Assembly (NCBI GenBank): GCA_027485915.1
Contig: JAIXQA010000075.1
Span: forward strand, 120,431-184,430
DNA: 64,000 bases
From: Alphaproteobacteria bacterium
Lineage (GTDB): Bacteria > Pseudomonadota > Alphaproteobacteria > Caulobacterales > Aquidulcibacteraceae
Direction: 5' to 3'
Of the stretch, positions 1 through 9,178 are shown in pieces. Position numbers and translations under genes: made by a program. Every line of letters begins with the position of its first letter. Position 1 is the first letter of the stretch. The notes beneath the pieces are model-generated. The model ran no database searches. It saw nothing but the letters and a program-made list of their open reading frames with translations, and was not told the origin of the DNA.

Positions 1-943
1 CTGGACGGGGGTCGTGGCCAGAGACAATGACATCCAAAATGCCGGACTTCACGCCTTCAATTAACGCAAGGCGGTCTTGCTCGCCACGCAGGGGCGGAGA
101 CAGCTTGGCGAACGTGCGATAATCGCCCAGATCGTTCTCATTCAACGTCAAATGATGGACGCTGACTGATGCAGTGACATCGAGGCCCTGTGCTTTGGCG
201 GCTGCGATCCGGGGCAAGGTCGCTTCTGAAGAAATCATGTCGAGCAGAAGCTTGGCACCGGTCAATTCGGCCAATTGGATATCGCGGTTGGCCGCGATGG
301 TTTCCGCAGCACTCGCGATGCCGGCAAGTCCAAGGCGCGAGGCCAACTCGCCCATATTCATCATGCCGCCTTCGCTCAAAAAGGCATCTTGTGGTCGCGA
401 AGCCACTAAAGCGTCAAAGGCCGAGGCATATGACAGGCAGCGTTGCATCGTCCGCGTGCTTACAATTGGGTGATCGCTATTGGTGAACATAACCGCACCC
501 GCGTCAGCCATCAGGCCTAATTCTGCGATGCGCTCGCCTTTAAGACCGACCGTTAGAGCCCCAGCTGCCAAGACACGCGCCAAAGAGCGGTCGCGGCCAC
601 GACGGGTGATAAAGTCCACCAAAGCCGCATCATCAATCACGGTGCTTGTATCGGGTTGCAGCACCATCGTGGTGACCCCACCAGCAACCGCAGCCTTTCC
701 AGCCGTGCTGAGGCTTTCGCGCTGTTCTTCGCCGGGTTCTCCAGTCGATACGTGCAAATCAATCAGGCCTGGCATCAAAGCATGGCCGTCGCAATTGATG
801 GTTATGGCGCTCGGGCCGGCAGCGACCTCTGGCCCGCTAGCAAGAATTGTCTCGCCTTGAACGAGCACTTCTCCTGGTCCATCAAATTGGCTTGCGGGAT
901 CTACCAACCGGGCATTGATAAAATGATAGAGAGGCTCAGACAC
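1..943 (-). CDS. pyrC': Dihydroorotase-like protein (PyrC'), likely non-catalytic, 3' end outside window
   Basis: Absent from the ORF track because it runs off the window edge. I translated 314 codons from a GTG at 943 that overlaps the pyrB stop by 8 bp. The fold is that of long-type dihydroorotases: PGLID motif, [20 protein letters not shown], then a PPLR segment. Metal and substrate residues are lost: the HxH of DxHVHxREPG reads [10 protein letters not shown] (residues 63-70) and the late TDHAPH region reads SGHDPRP. In the family the first HxH and the late Asp bind zinc and act in catalysis. Inactive homologues (PyrC' of pseudomonads) are known to be structural partners of aspartate transcarbamoylase, which suits a gene fused so tightly to pyrB. 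About 110 C-terminal residues are expected beyond the edge. The inactive state is inferred from sequence only. Confidence 0.88.
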   Translation of the reverse strand, partial: MSEPLYHFINARLVDPASQFDGPGEVLVQGETILASGPEVAAGPSAITINCDGHALMPGLIDLHVSTGEPGEEQRESLSTAGKAAVAGGVTTMVLQPDTSTVIDDAALVDFITRRGRDRSLARVLAAGALTVGLKGERIAELGLMADAGAVMFTNSDHPIVSTRTMQRCLSYASAFDALVASRPQDAFLSEGGMMNMGELASRLGLAGIASAAETIAANRDIQLAELTGAKLLLDMISSEATLPRIAAAKAQGLDVTASVSVHHLTLNENDLGDYRTFAKLSPPLRGEQDRLALIEGVKSGILDVIVSGHDPRP

Positions 944-1910
944 CGTCAGCCTCCTCATTTGCGCCATGGCTGGCGAGTGCTTCTAAAACAGCCATGCGCA
1001 CTGCAACGCCTGATTCAACTTGGTCGACAATCAGGGAGACGCGGGGATCATCGGCAATATCAGAGTCAATCTCAATCCCCCGATTCATCGGGCCTGGGTG
1101 CATGACTTTCACATGAGGGGCCGCTACGGCGAGCTTGCGGGCATCGAGGCCGTAAAAGCGGAAGTATTCGCGCGCTGATGGCACATAGGCCCCATTCATC
1201 CGCTCCAGCTGAAGGCGTAGCATCATGACAACATCCACGCCTTGAAGGCCCTCGAGCATATTGTGATAAATCTCACAGCCCCAGCGGTCGACGTCGGCCG
1301 GCATCAGCGTTGGAGGCGCAATTAGGCGCACCCGCGCCCCCAGCATGGACAGCAAGATAACGTTGGAGCGGGCCACGCGGGAATGCAGCACATCGCCGCA
1401 TATGGCCACAACCAAGCCTTCTATATGACCAAAGGAGCGCTTCAAAGTCAGAGCATCGAGTAAGGCTTGGGTTGGGTGCTCATGCGTGCCGTCGCCGGCA
1501 TTTATCACCGAGCAACTGACTTTGCGTGCCAACAATTGAGCAGCCCCAGAGGCAGCGTGGCGCAGCACAAGAATGTCGGGGCCCATCGCGTTCAGGGTCG
1601 CCGCCGTGTCTAAAAGCGTCTCACCTTTGGCAACCGAGGAGCTTTTGACCGCCATATTGACGGTATCGGCACTCATGCGCTTTCCCGCTAATTCAAACGA
1701 GGCCTGCGTGCGGGTGGAGTTCTCGAAGAAGAGATTGACGAGCGTGCGACCCTTCAAGGTCGACAGCTTCTTTTCGCGCGCTTGGGTGAAGGGCAAAAAG
1801 ACTTCGGCGCGCTCGATGAGTTCTAGGGCCTCAAGGCGATTGAGATCGCCAATTTGTAACAGGTGGCGCTTGGTAAAGGGCGCGCGGGGCGGAGGACTTT
1901 CGGGACTCAT
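936..1910 (-). CDS. pyrB: Aspartate carbamoyltransferase catalytic subunit
   Basis: Makes N-carbamoyl-aspartate from carbamoyl phosphate and aspartate, the first committed step of pyrimidine synthesis, in the cytosol. The 324-aa protein carries the carbamoyl-phosphate loop [11 protein letters not shown], the [10 protein letters not shown] motif and the late PGPMNRGIE segment, in the usual order and at the usual length. The ATG at 1910 overlaps the stop of the upstream methyltransferase gene as ATGA, and its own stop overlaps the start of the pyrC'-like gene, so the three are probably co-translated. No regulatory pyrI gene is seen here. Bacterial enzymes of this size usually work as a dodecamer with a PyrC or PyrC' partner, which matches the neighbour. 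Confidence 0.96.
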   Translation of the reverse strand: MSPESPPPRAPFTKRHLLQIGDLNRLEALELIERAEVFLPFTQAREKKLSTLKGRTLVNLFFENSTRTQASFELAGKRMSADTVNMAVKSSSVAKGETLLDTAATLNAMGPDILVLRHAASGAAQLLARKVSCSVINAGDGTHEHPTQALLDALTLKRSFGHIEGLVVAICGDVLHSRVARSNVILLSMLGARVRLIAPPTLMPADVDRWGCEIYHNMLEGLQGVDVVMMLRLQLERMNGAYVPSAREYFRFYGLDARKLAVAAPHVKVMHPGPMNRGIEIDSDIADDPRVSLIVDQVESGVAVRMAVLEALASHGANEEADGV

Positions 1911-2527
1911 GTTGTGGCACGCCCCCAGACATTATAACCCGCAAAGCGCGGGGTGTTTGGCAAATACATGTCGTTGATTTCATTGCAAACAAAGCCGCTG
2001 CTTTGCAACATGGTTTGCGTATCGCGGGTGAGGTGACAGCCCCCAGCAATCGCTTTCCAAACCGGCTCAATCCGCTTTTGCAAGCGTGCCACGTCCCCAT
2101 CAGGCGCTAGTCCATGTTCGCAGAATAGGATTTGACCGCCGGGCTTCAAAAGCCGCTTCGCTTCGGCCAAGGCCCCGGCATAGTCGGGGATCGTACATAG
2201 CGCATAGGTGAACAGAATTGTATCGGCGCAAGCATCTGGAAGGCCGGTGGCCTCTGCCCCGGCAATAACTTCTTCGACCACAATGTCGGTCCGTCGCTCT
2301 GCGCGCTTCCAAGCCAGCATACTGGCGGATGGCTCTACAGCAATAACCTTTTCGACTTTGCTTGCGTCTAAAAAGGGTAGGTTGGTGCCCGAACCAAAGC
2401 CCATATCGACGACAACGCCTGTCGCGCGTGGAATCAGTTTGGCCCGCTGTTTGGCAATCGGCTTTGCCCCGCACGCGCAGCCAATAAAGCGCGGCAAGAC
2501 AAAGCGTTCATAGAGCCCAAACAGCAT
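1907..2527 (-). CDS. Class I SAM-dependent methyltransferase (UbiE/Methyltransf_11 type)
   Basis: 206 aa from an ATG at 2527 (MLFGLYERF), two bases downstream of the Nudix stop. The ORF track start at 2548 is a GTG that would overlap the Nudix gene by 20 bp and is less likely. Motif I is [14 protein letters not shown], followed by an acidic loop VIAVEPS and a [14 protein letters not shown] motif, with [13 protein letters not shown] as the post-I strand: a standard Rossmann SAM fold. The N-terminal CACG pair and the short length match small uncharacterised methyltransferases often described as phospholipid- or quinone-like enzymes, but the substrate cannot be told. It lies inside the Nudix-pyrB-pyrC' operon, overlapping pyrB by 4 bp. 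Confidence 0.8.
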   Translation of the reverse strand: MLFGLYERFVLPRFIGCACGAKPIAKQRAKLIPRATGVVVDMGFGSGTNLPFLDASKVEKVIAVEPSASMLAWKRAERRTDIVVEEVIAGAEATGLPDACADTILFTYALCTIPDYAGALAEAKRLLKPGGQILFCEHGLAPDGDVARLQKRIEPVWKAIAGGCHLTRDTQTMLQSSGFVCNEINDMYLPNTPRFAGYNVWGRATT

Positions 2528-2528
2528 C

Positions 2529-3002
2529 CTAGCGACGCCCCCGCGCACCCATCAAGCGTTCCCGCAGCCAAAGCAAGATCGCCCAACTATGGGCATCATG
2601 GCGGACCTTTTTCATCGCATCGTCAATCGTAACCCAAACCAGTTCATGATCAGGCTCAATCGGCGTGCCTTCGGTGGAGGTCAGTTCGACTTCAAAGAAT
2701 GAGCAAAGTGAATTGGTGGGCACCCCGTCATTGACCCAGAATTGACCAGCGCGGCATAACTGGCGGACGGGCCAAACAGTCAGACCGGTTTCCTCGTCAA
2801 ACTCGCGCACAACGGCTTCAGCATCGCTCTCGCCCGACTCAACGCCGCCACCTGGCAAATCAAAGTGGAAATTATGGGAGTCACCGACTTTGACGAGGGC
2901 AATCTTCTCATCATTGCGGGTGCAAAGGCCGTAAACGCTGGGCCGCTCTTTATAGGTTTTGCCGTGTTCGGTGCGCCCGAACTGCATCGAAAAATGCGCC
3001 AT
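2529..3002 (-). CDS. Nudix hydrolase
   Basis: 157 aa. It contains a full Nudix box, GGGVESGESDAEAVV followed by REFDEETGL, matching GX5EX7REUXEEXGU without a substitution, so the metal-binding glutamates are intact. Nudix enzymes hydrolyse nucleoside diphosphates linked to another group. The sequence around the box (FDLPGGG, VNDGVPTNSLCSFFEVEL) does not tell me the substrate. ATG start at 3002. It is the first gene of a minus-strand operon with the methyltransferase, pyrB and pyrC'. The 120 bp upstream, as far as mutL, hold a small palindrome (TCCTGCTTGCAGGA at 3066) but no clear terminator. Confidence 0.85.
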   Translation of the reverse strand: MAHFSMQFGRTEHGKTYKERPSVYGLCTRNDEKIALVKVGDSHNFHFDLPGGGVESGESDAEAVVREFDEETGLTVWPVRQLCRAGQFWVNDGVPTNSLCSFFEVELTSTEGTPIEPDHELVWVTIDDAMKKVRHDAHSWAILLWLRERLMGARGRR

Positions 3003-3122
3003 AAAGGCCTCATAAGCTAGGATTGCAAAAGCGGAAAGCGCCCTCGGCAGATGGATAGTCTCTAGTCCTGCTTGCAGGATAGGTCGAGAGGGGGTGGCTC
3101 GGAACCTGCACCGCCAATTTGC

Positions 3123-4988
3123 CTATTTCCTGCCAAACAAGCGCTCAATATCGGTTAGTGATAGTTTCACAAAAGTCGGTCTGCCATGGTTGCATTGGCC
3201 AGAGCGCGGGGTGCGTTCCATGTCGCGCAATAGGAAGTTCATTTCTTCGGCACTCAAATGTCGACCCGCACGGACGGAACCGTGGCACGCCATGGTGGCC
3301 AGCACTTCATCGATCCGCTCTTTCAGGGACAAGCCCTCATCATAGGCGGCCAAATCATCGGCCAAGTCTTGCAGCAATTTGTGCGTATTGACCTTGCCCA
3401 AAATCGCAGGCGTTTCGGTGACAGCAATGGCCCCGCGACCAAAATTCTCAATGCCCAAACCAAAGCGGGCAAACTCGTCTGCGCGCGCAAGCAAGCGCTC
3501 ACAATCAGCTTCATCCATCTCAATAATGTCAGGGATAAGGCTAGGTTGGCGCGCGATTCCTTGGCCTTCCATCGCGGCCTTCATGCGCTCCAAGGTTAGC
3601 CGTTCATGGGCGGCATGTTGGTCAACAATTACAAGACCATCGGACGTCTCGGCGATGACATAAGTCGCGTGAAGTTGGGCTTTAGCTGCCCCCAAGGGAA
3701 AAGAGGTTTCATCTTCAACCGGTGCGCCTGTATCGGATGGCACCTCAAAACTGGTGCGCGCCATGGGTTCGGAAAAGCCACTCAATAGCGAGCCTGCTTC
3801 GCGTCCTGCCTCAATTGCACCAGCATGAGGCTGATAGGGCAGATGGCTTGGCTGATAAGGGCTTAAACTGCCACCGCCACCACCGCGTGACCACGGCATG
3901 CCAAAGCCAGTTTGAGCGCCAAGTGCCCCCAAAGTGGCCTGCCCCAAAGCTTGCGGGCTTCGAATGCCGCTCGACCCCAAAGCATGGCGCAGGGCTCCAA
4001 TGACGAGGCCGCGCACCAAGGCTGGGTCGCGAAAGCGTACCTCAGTCTTGGCGGGATGGACGTTCACATCGACCAGTTTCGGGTCCATTTCGAGGAAGAG
4101 AGCCAGAACAGGATGACGATCGCGCGCCAAGACGTCCTGATAGGCCGCCCGTGCAGCCCCCTTCAGAAGCGGGTCCTTCACGGGCCTGCCATTGACGAAC
4201 AAATGCTGGTGGCGGGCATCGCCGCGCGCAGCTGTGGGCAGGCCGGCAAGGCCCGTTAAGCGCACTTCGGCCCGCTCGGTATCAATCACCAGCGCATCGG
4301 CAGCTGCATCGCGACCAAGGATGGCAGCAACGCGCGCCGACCTTTGGCTGGATGCATCAGAGCCTTCGGGACTGACTTTCAGCGCGGTCCGCCCATCGAG
4401 ATCGAGGGTGAAAGCCACGTCTGGGCGGGACAAGGCCAAGCGCTTGACCATGTCGGAAATGGCCAGGCTCTCCGATCTCGCAGACTTCATAAAATTGAGG
4501 CGGGCGGGGGTTGCAAAAAAGAGGTCACGCACTTCGACCCGCGTGCCCGATCGACTATTGGGCCACGGCGCGGGCATAGGGCCTTCCAGAACGCCACCTT
4601 CTACCCGCAAAGTCCAAGCCTGGTCGGCGTCTTTGGCGCGGGACGTGATGGTCAAGCGAGCTATGGCTCCGATGGAGGGCAAAGCTTCGCCGCGAAAGCC
4701 CATGGTGACGATATTGAGCAGGTCTAAATGCCCGTCGGCATCGGGGGCGAGTTTGGATGTGGCGTGTCGTTCTACCGCTAAGGTCAATTGATCCCGTGGG
4801 ATACCGCTACCATCATCTTCGACCAAAAGCCGATTGATCCCGCCATCTTCGGCCAGAATCCGAACGGACTTTGCCCCGGCATCGAGCGCATTTTCCACCA
4901 GCTCTTTAACGGCCGCGGCGGGGCGCTCAATTACTTCGCCAGCGGCAATCTGGTTTATGGCATCAGGGGGAAGACGGGCAATGGTCAT
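3123..4988 (-). CDS. mutL: DNA mismatch repair protein MutL
   Basis: Couples mismatch recognition by MutS to strand incision. 621 aa with an N-terminal GHKL ATPase: IAAGEVIERPAAAVKELVENALDAGA, DDGSGI and GFRGEAL motifs. A low-complexity, Gly/Pro-rich linker spans about residues 350-430. The C-terminal domain carries DQHAAHERLTLER, which fits the DQHA(X)2E(X)4E endonuclease motif of MutL from species lacking MutH, so it probably nicks DNA itself. The late MACHGSVRAG and GQCNHGRP segments are the other conserved metal-site pieces. ATG start at 4988. It stands alone on the minus strand. Confidence 0.96.
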   Translation of the reverse strand: MTIARLPPDAINQIAAGEVIERPAAAVKELVENALDAGAKSVRILAEDGGINRLLVEDDGSGIPRDQLTLAVERHATSKLAPDADGHLDLLNIVTMGFRGEALPSIGAIARLTITSRAKDADQAWTLRVEGGVLEGPMPAPWPNSRSGTRVEVRDLFFATPARLNFMKSARSESLAISDMVKRLALSRPDVAFTLDLDGRTALKVSPEGSDASSQRSARVAAILGRDAAADALVIDTERAEVRLTGLAGLPTAARGDARHQHLFVNGRPVKDPLLKGAARAAYQDVLARDRHPVLALFLEMDPKLVDVNVHPAKTEVRFRDPALVRGLVIGALRHALGSSGIRSPQALGQATLGALGAQTGFGMPWSRGGGGGSLSPYQPSHLPYQPHAGAIEAGREAGSLLSGFSEPMARTSFEVPSDTGAPVEDETSFPLGAAKAQLHATYVIAETSDGLVIVDQHAAHERLTLERMKAAMEGQGIARQPSLIPDIIEMDEADCERLLARADEFARFGLGIENFGRGAIAVTETPAILGKVNTHKLLQDLADDLAAYDEGLSLKERIDEVLATMACHGSVRAGRHLSAEEMNFLLRDMERTPRSGQCNHGRPTFVKLSLTDIERLFGRK

Positions 4989-5066
4989 GACACGACCATG
5001 CGCTTTCTAGCCTGAGTCGACCAGATGATCCTGCAATCATAAACGGTTTCTGCCAGTGGGTCTGGC

Positions 5067-5621
5067 CTACATGCCCGGCAGCTTGAAGCCGCGCGGCTTA
5101 TTCTGCTGGATGCTAACAGGTTGTCCGCCCGTTGCATTGCGGATGGCAGCCTTTTCACTCCGCAAACGCTCAGCCTCAGCTTCAGCCATGAGTGGATCGG
5201 CTGGCTGGGTAGGGGGCGGAGCCACCAATCCCATGATACGGTCAGAGAGGTTCGTGGGCTTGCGCGCTACGCCGCCAGTCTCTTCATCAATCACAGCTCG
5301 GATACGTGGGTCTGCATTGGTGCCGCCGGCTTTTTCTACCAACCAGCGTTCACCATCGGACGCAGTGGCACCCATTTGCACGCCGAAAACAGCGCTGCGC
5401 GCTTGCAAATCGGCACGCAATTCCATTGGACGGGCCTCACCTGGGCGCGGTGGGCGCAGGTTGAATTCAGGCGGCACCACCAAGGGTGCTTTCGAGACGA
5501 CGCGGAATTCGTCGGGCGCTGTTTTCTCGCTGCCCAAGGCTTGGCGTACGCTGGTGCATCCGCCCAAAGCGATGACGGCCAAACCAGTGACTGCCAACAG
5601 GCCAGAATAGGATTTTTTCAC
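5067..5621 (-). CDS. bamF: DUF3035 lipoprotein, BamF-like
   Basis: 184 aa from a GTG at 5621 with GGAG ten bases upstream. The longer track start at 5705 would put a signal peptide in the middle of the protein. The N-terminus KKSYSGLLAVTGLAVIALGGC is a lipoprotein signal with lipobox ALGGC. The mature part starts with the family hallmark APDEFRVVSKAPLVVPP and then FNLRPPRPGEARP. DUF3035 proteins with this LRPP segment were found as BamF in the Caulobacter beta-barrel assembly complex, attached to the inner leaflet of the outer membrane. The role here is by family, not shown. It lies beside lspA, whose product would cleave this signal peptide. Confidence 0.75.
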   Translation of the reverse strand: MKKSYSGLLAVTGLAVIALGGCTSVRQALGSEKTAPDEFRVVSKAPLVVPPEFNLRPPRPGEARPMELRADLQARSAVFGVQMGATASDGERWLVEKAGGTNADPRIRAVIDEETGGVARKPTNLSDRIMGLVAPPPTQPADPLMAEAEAERLRSEKAAIRNATGGQPVSIQQNKPRGFKLPGM

Positions 5622-5743
5622 AGCAGTCGCTCCATGTCTCTCAAAACCTGTCTCATTTAGGCGGCAATGTAGCGCCTTCACGGCCTCTATAGCCGTCCTT
5701 ACCACTTCTTCTTAGACGCAAGGTCGCCTGTCGGTCCAGTCGT

Positions 5744-6319
5744 TCACGCCGCTGGCGGCCCGGCCTCCCGCGTTGACTCGTTTTTTGAGCCAGAATTTTG
5801 TTGCGATTGTGGCGCGTCGTCAGGGTTCATCAGCATATCGATCGCCAATAAAATTGCGCCAATTGTAATGGCTGCGTCGGCGACATTGAAAACCCAAGGG
5901 AAAAAGAAGCCGGAAAAGTCCAAAAAGTCCGCGACGGCGCCGAATCGCACCCGGTCAATCAGATTGCCAATTGCCCCGCCGATTACCAACGCAAGCGCCC
6001 AAAAGGTTTGGCGACGTTGAGCCTTGAACAGCCAAAAGGCAAAAACGGTTGCGATCACGCCGGACATGGCAACCAGGCCCCAGCGCTGCCAATCAGCATG
6101 GGCCTTCAGCGCACCAAAGCTGACCCCATAATTCCACACCATGGTTAAATCAAAGATGGACGAGATTTCAATCTTGCCGACAGTCAAAAGGTCAAGATGG
6201 TTCAGCACCCAATATTTGCTGGCTTGATCTAATGCGATCACGACCAAGATCAGCAACACACCCCACATTGGGGCCGGTGCGGCCGCTGGCAGTTTTTGTG
6301 TAGGCGTTAATGTTGTCAT
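5744..6319 (-). CDS. lspA: Lipoprotein signal peptidase II
   Basis: Inner-membrane aspartyl protease that removes the signal peptide from lipidated prolipoproteins. 191 aa with four hydrophobic stretches. Both catalytic-Asp motifs are present: GGAIGNLIDRVRFGAVADF and FNVADAAI. The second and third helices flank the RRQTFW loop. The C-terminus is a short polar tail of about 25 residues with no role I can assign. ATG start at 6319. The neighbouring DUF3035 gene encodes a lipoprotein substrate, and lgt, the preceding enzyme of the pathway, is also in this window near 21 kb. Confidence 0.95.
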   Translation of the reverse strand: MTTLTPTQKLPAAAPAPMWGVLLILVVIALDQASKYWVLNHLDLLTVGKIEISSIFDLTMVWNYGVSFGALKAHADWQRWGLVAMSGVIATVFAFWLFKAQRRQTFWALALVIGGAIGNLIDRVRFGAVADFLDFSGFFFPWVFNVADAAITIGAILLAIDMLMNPDDAPQSQQNSGSKNESTREAGPPAA

Positions 6320-6383
6320 GGGCGCTCTTTAGTGTGTTTTCATTGGCCAAGGAAATGCAACAAACAGTGAAGTCGCCAGCCAA

Positions 6384-7370
6384 TCAGGACTTGATCATGG
6401 TGCTCGCAAGCTCCAGCGCATTGGCCATGGCCCGCTTCAGAGCTGGCGGCTCCAGAATCTCGAGTTTGCCACCCCAACGGAATAAGCTCCATGCCAGTTC
6501 ATTCAGGCCTCCACCATGCAAATGGACCAACAAAGCCCCATCGTCTTGGTGCTCAAATACCTGTTTGGGATGGAACACCCAGCGGCTGGCTTCATCCGCA
6601 AAGTCGGGAAACACGCGCAAGCATACATCGACCGTATCTTCTTGATAAACGCCAAAAGATCGCTCTGAATAGGCTTGTAATTCAAATCCATCCGGGGCCC
6701 CGCCTGGCACATCCAACATCTGGGGCTGGCCCATTCGGTCGATCCGCCACATGCGTGGGGCGGTTGCTCCATCCATATGGGCTTCACGCGCAATCAAATA
6801 GGCCTCGCCGCCAAACAGGATGCCATATGGGATGAGGTCGCGTTGACGCGGACCGCCTGACCCACCGCGATAGTGCACGCGCACTTGTTTGAGGGCCAAT
6901 AAAGCATCGCGCAGAACTTGGAGAATGTCCTTGTCCACGCTCGCCCGTGGGCCTGGCTGCACGGCGATCGCCTCTGCCTGCATCAAGGCTTCAATGTCGG
7001 TTGCCAAGCGACGTTTCACGTTGGACTTCAGCGCCGACAACATTTTGGTTTCAAGGCTTGCCAAAGCACCAGCGGCTTGAGGATTGGTGCGCTCGAGTTG
7101 CTTTTGGCCGGTGTTGAGGGCTGCCATTTCTTCGCTGGTAGGAGCCAAAGTAAAGCTGTCTAAGCCTTTCGGTAGCCGCCATCTCTTTGTTGGGGGATCG
7201 GAAATCTCCTCTAGGTCCGGATACATCATCACCAATTGATCGCGCATGCGCTCAATCGTGCGGCGCTTTACATCCAGCTTCTCGGCCATCTCATCTAGGG
7301 TCAGGCCATAAGTCGTGGCGGCCAGATGGCGCGCCAATTCAACAAGTCGGGCAGATTTTTCATGTCTCAT
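6384..7370 (-). CDS. WYL-domain transcriptional regulator (YafY-like)
   Basis: 328 aa from the ATG at 7370. The longer track ORF (432 aa) adds about 100 Arg/Cys-rich residues that run antisense through the argJ start and is rejected. The N-terminus (LVELARHLAATTYGLTLDEMAEKLDVKRRTIERMRDQL) is a winged helix-turn-helix of the HTH_11/DeoR kind. The middle carries a WYL-type fold (RQRDLIPYGILFGGEAYLIARE, MWRIDRM), and a C-terminal WCX-like part follows (FPDFADEASRW). WYL proteins bind ligands or nucleic acid and control stress or defence genes. The target is unknown. It is divergent from argJ with 84 bp between the start codons. Confidence 0.82.
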   Translation of the reverse strand: MRHEKSARLVELARHLAATTYGLTLDEMAEKLDVKRRTIERMRDQLVMMYPDLEEISDPPTKRWRLPKGLDSFTLAPTSEEMAALNTGQKQLERTNPQAAGALASLETKMLSALKSNVKRRLATDIEALMQAEAIAVQPGPRASVDKDILQVLRDALLALKQVRVHYRGGSGGPRQRDLIPYGILFGGEAYLIAREAHMDGATAPRMWRIDRMGQPQMLDVPGGAPDGFELQAYSERSFGVYQEDTVDVCLRVFPDFADEASRWVFHPKQVFEHQDDGALLVHLHGGGLNELAWSLFRWGGKLEILEPPALKRAMANALELASTMIKS

Positions 7371-7454
7371 GGGGACTTCTCGCCCTGAATCTGCGTTCAG
7401 GTCAAACGCGAAAACGTGTCGACTTGAAGCCTTGCTGCGGTTAGAGCCGTCTTC

Positions 7455-8687
7455 ATGAAAAATCTGCCTGTTTCCCCGCTTGCCCCAGCTACTTTTCCGA
7501 CTCTGCCGTCTGTTTCTGGCATGCGTGCATCGGCGAGCCGCATCGGCTTGTACGGTGGGACACGCAATGACCTCCTGACGGTGGTATTTCCCGAGGGGGC
7601 AAGCGTCGCAGGGGCATTTACGCGCAGCGCAACCCGCTCTGCGGATGTGGAATGGTGCGCGACGCAGGTCAAACAGGGTCATGCACGGGCCTTGGTGGTC
7701 AATGCTGGCAATTCAAATGCCTTCACGGGCCCTGCAGGCCTTGCAAAAAATGCAGCAACGGTCGCTGAAACCTGTCGCCTTGTCGGTTGCGCTGCCCATG
7801 AAGTCTTTTTGGCAGCGACTGGTGTGATTGGCGCGCCTTTGCCGCCACAGACCGTAGCTGACGCCCTGCCGAATGCGTTTGCAACTTTGGATGTGCCAAA
7901 TTGGGAAAGTTTGGCGCGGGCCTTTTCGACAACTGACACGTTTCCTAAAGGGTCAGGAGCCACGCTAGACCTAGATGGGACCACCGTGAATCTGGTGGGC
8001 CTAGCCAAGGGCTCCGGCATGATTGCACCCAATATGGCGACCATGTTGGTTTTTGTTTTCACCGATGCCGCCATCGCGCCCGAGGTGTTACAGGCCATGG
8101 TCTCTGCCCATGTCGAGACCACGTTTAACGCCATTACAGTCGATAGCGATACCTCCACTTCTGACACTTTGTTGGTCTTTGCAACGGGGGGAAGTGGTGC
8201 TGCCGCCATAACCAGTCACAGCGATCCGCGCGCGGCCCGAGTGTCTGAAGCGCTTCGCGGCGTCTTCCATGACCTTGCGATGCAGGTTGTGCGCGACGGT
8301 GAAGGTGCTCAAAAGCTCATCCAGGTCGAAGTGCAGGGTGGGGCCGATGATCGCTCAGCGCGGACCATCGGCTTTGCGATCGCGAATTCTCCTTTGGTGA
8401 AGACGGCGATTGCTGGTGAAGATGCAAATTGGGGCCGGGTTGTTATGGCCGTTGGCAAAGCTGGTGAGCCGATAGCCCTTGATCGTTTGGCTGTTCGCTT
8501 CGGCGGACAATGGACAGCCAAGGACGGGGGCGCAGTACCCTATGATGCTGAATTGGTTGACGCCCACATGAAGGGGCAAGCAATTAATATCTTAGTGGAT
8601 GTAGGAGTCGGGCAAGGCCAAGCAATAGTATGGACTTGCGATTTAACTCATGGCTACATTTCCATAAATGGAGATTACCGATCCTAA
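7455..8687 (+). CDS. argJ: Bifunctional ornithine acetyltransferase / N-acetylglutamate synthase
   Basis: Moves the acetyl group from N-acetylornithine to glutamate, closing the cyclic arginine pathway; many members also acetylate glutamate with acetyl-CoA. 410 aa. It carries the self-cleavage site KGSGMIAPNMATML, where the Thr becomes the N-terminal nucleophile of the beta chain. Other family marks are TRSATRSADVEWC, NAGNSNAFTG and the C-terminal INGDYRS. ATG start at 7455. Its 5' end faces the WYL regulator, so both probably use promoters in the short gap or within the neighbour. Confidence 0.96.
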   Translation: MKNLPVSPLAPATFPTLPSVSGMRASASRIGLYGGTRNDLLTVVFPEGASVAGAFTRSATRSADVEWCATQVKQGHARALVVNAGNSNAFTGPAGLAKNAATVAETCRLVGCAAHEVFLAATGVIGAPLPPQTVADALPNAFATLDVPNWESLARAFSTTDTFPKGSGATLDLDGTTVNLVGLAKGSGMIAPNMATMLVFVFTDAAIAPEVLQAMVSAHVETTFNAITVDSDTSTSDTLLVFATGGSGAAAITSHSDPRAARVSEALRGVFHDLAMQVVRDGEGAQKLIQVEVQGGADDRSARTIGFAIANSPLVKTAIAGEDANWGRVVMAVGKAGEPIALDRLAVRFGGQWTAKDGGAVPYDAELVDAHMKGQAINILVDVGVGQGQAIVWTCDLTHGYISINGDYRS

Positions 8688-8761
8688 TTGGATTGGATTT
8701 GATCGCGAAAACTTGGGATTATTTAATAATTATGGCCTATGTATGGGGCGGGTAGGGGCTT

Positions 8762-9178
8762 ATGCGACTTTTATTGGTAGCCGCAGCGGCTTTGGTGAAT
8801 AGGGATGGAGCCGTGCTGCTAGCACAACGACCACAAGGGAAAAGTCTTGCTGGGCTCTGGGAGTTCCCCGGCGGCAAGATTGAATCTGGTGAAAATCCAG
8901 AATTTGCTTTGTGCCGTGAATTGGCTGAGGAACTGGGCGTCGAAGTAGACCCCAAAGACCTAACACCACTGACTTTTGCCTCTCACGCCTATGCTGAGTT
9001 CCATCTTTTGATGCCGCTTTGGACCGCGCGCCACTGGCGCGGAGAACCATTGGGCCAAGAGGGACAGAATTTAGCATGGGTAAAGCCAGAGGCGCTTAAC
9101 GCCTATCCAATGCCTGAAGCCGATATCCCGCTTGTTCCGATTTTGCGAGAACATCTAGAACAGAGTCGCATGTCATGA
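8762..9178 (+). CDS. mutT: 8-oxo-dGTP diphosphatase / Nudix hydrolase MutT
   Basis: Sanitises the nucleotide pool by hydrolysing oxidised dGTP. 138 aa with the MutT layout: an early strand VLLAQRPQGKSLAGLWEFPGGKIESGE, then ELAEELGV completing the Nudix box (GX5EX7REUXEEXGU). The LWEFPGGK wording is the usual MutT signature. The late QNLAWVKPEAL and YPMPEAD segments match the family C-terminus. ATG start at 8762, 74 bp after argJ. Its stop overlaps the start of the Flp pilin gene as ATGA. Confidence 0.9.
   Translation: MRLLLVAAAALVNRDGAVLLAQRPQGKSLAGLWEFPGGKIESGENPEFALCRELAEELGVEVDPKDLTPLTFASHAYAEFHLLMPLWTARHWRGEPLGQEGQNLAWVKPEALNAYPMPEADIPLVPILREHLEQSRMS

Noticed and set aside
3066-3079. TCCTGCTTGCAGGA palindrome between Nudix gene and mutL
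   Set aside because: Short stem with no T run; could be chance.
7371-7682. Longer N-terminus for the WYL regulator (432 aa)
   Set aside because: The extra residues are Arg/Cys-rich and antisense to argJ; the ATG at 7370 starts exactly at the helix-turn-helix.
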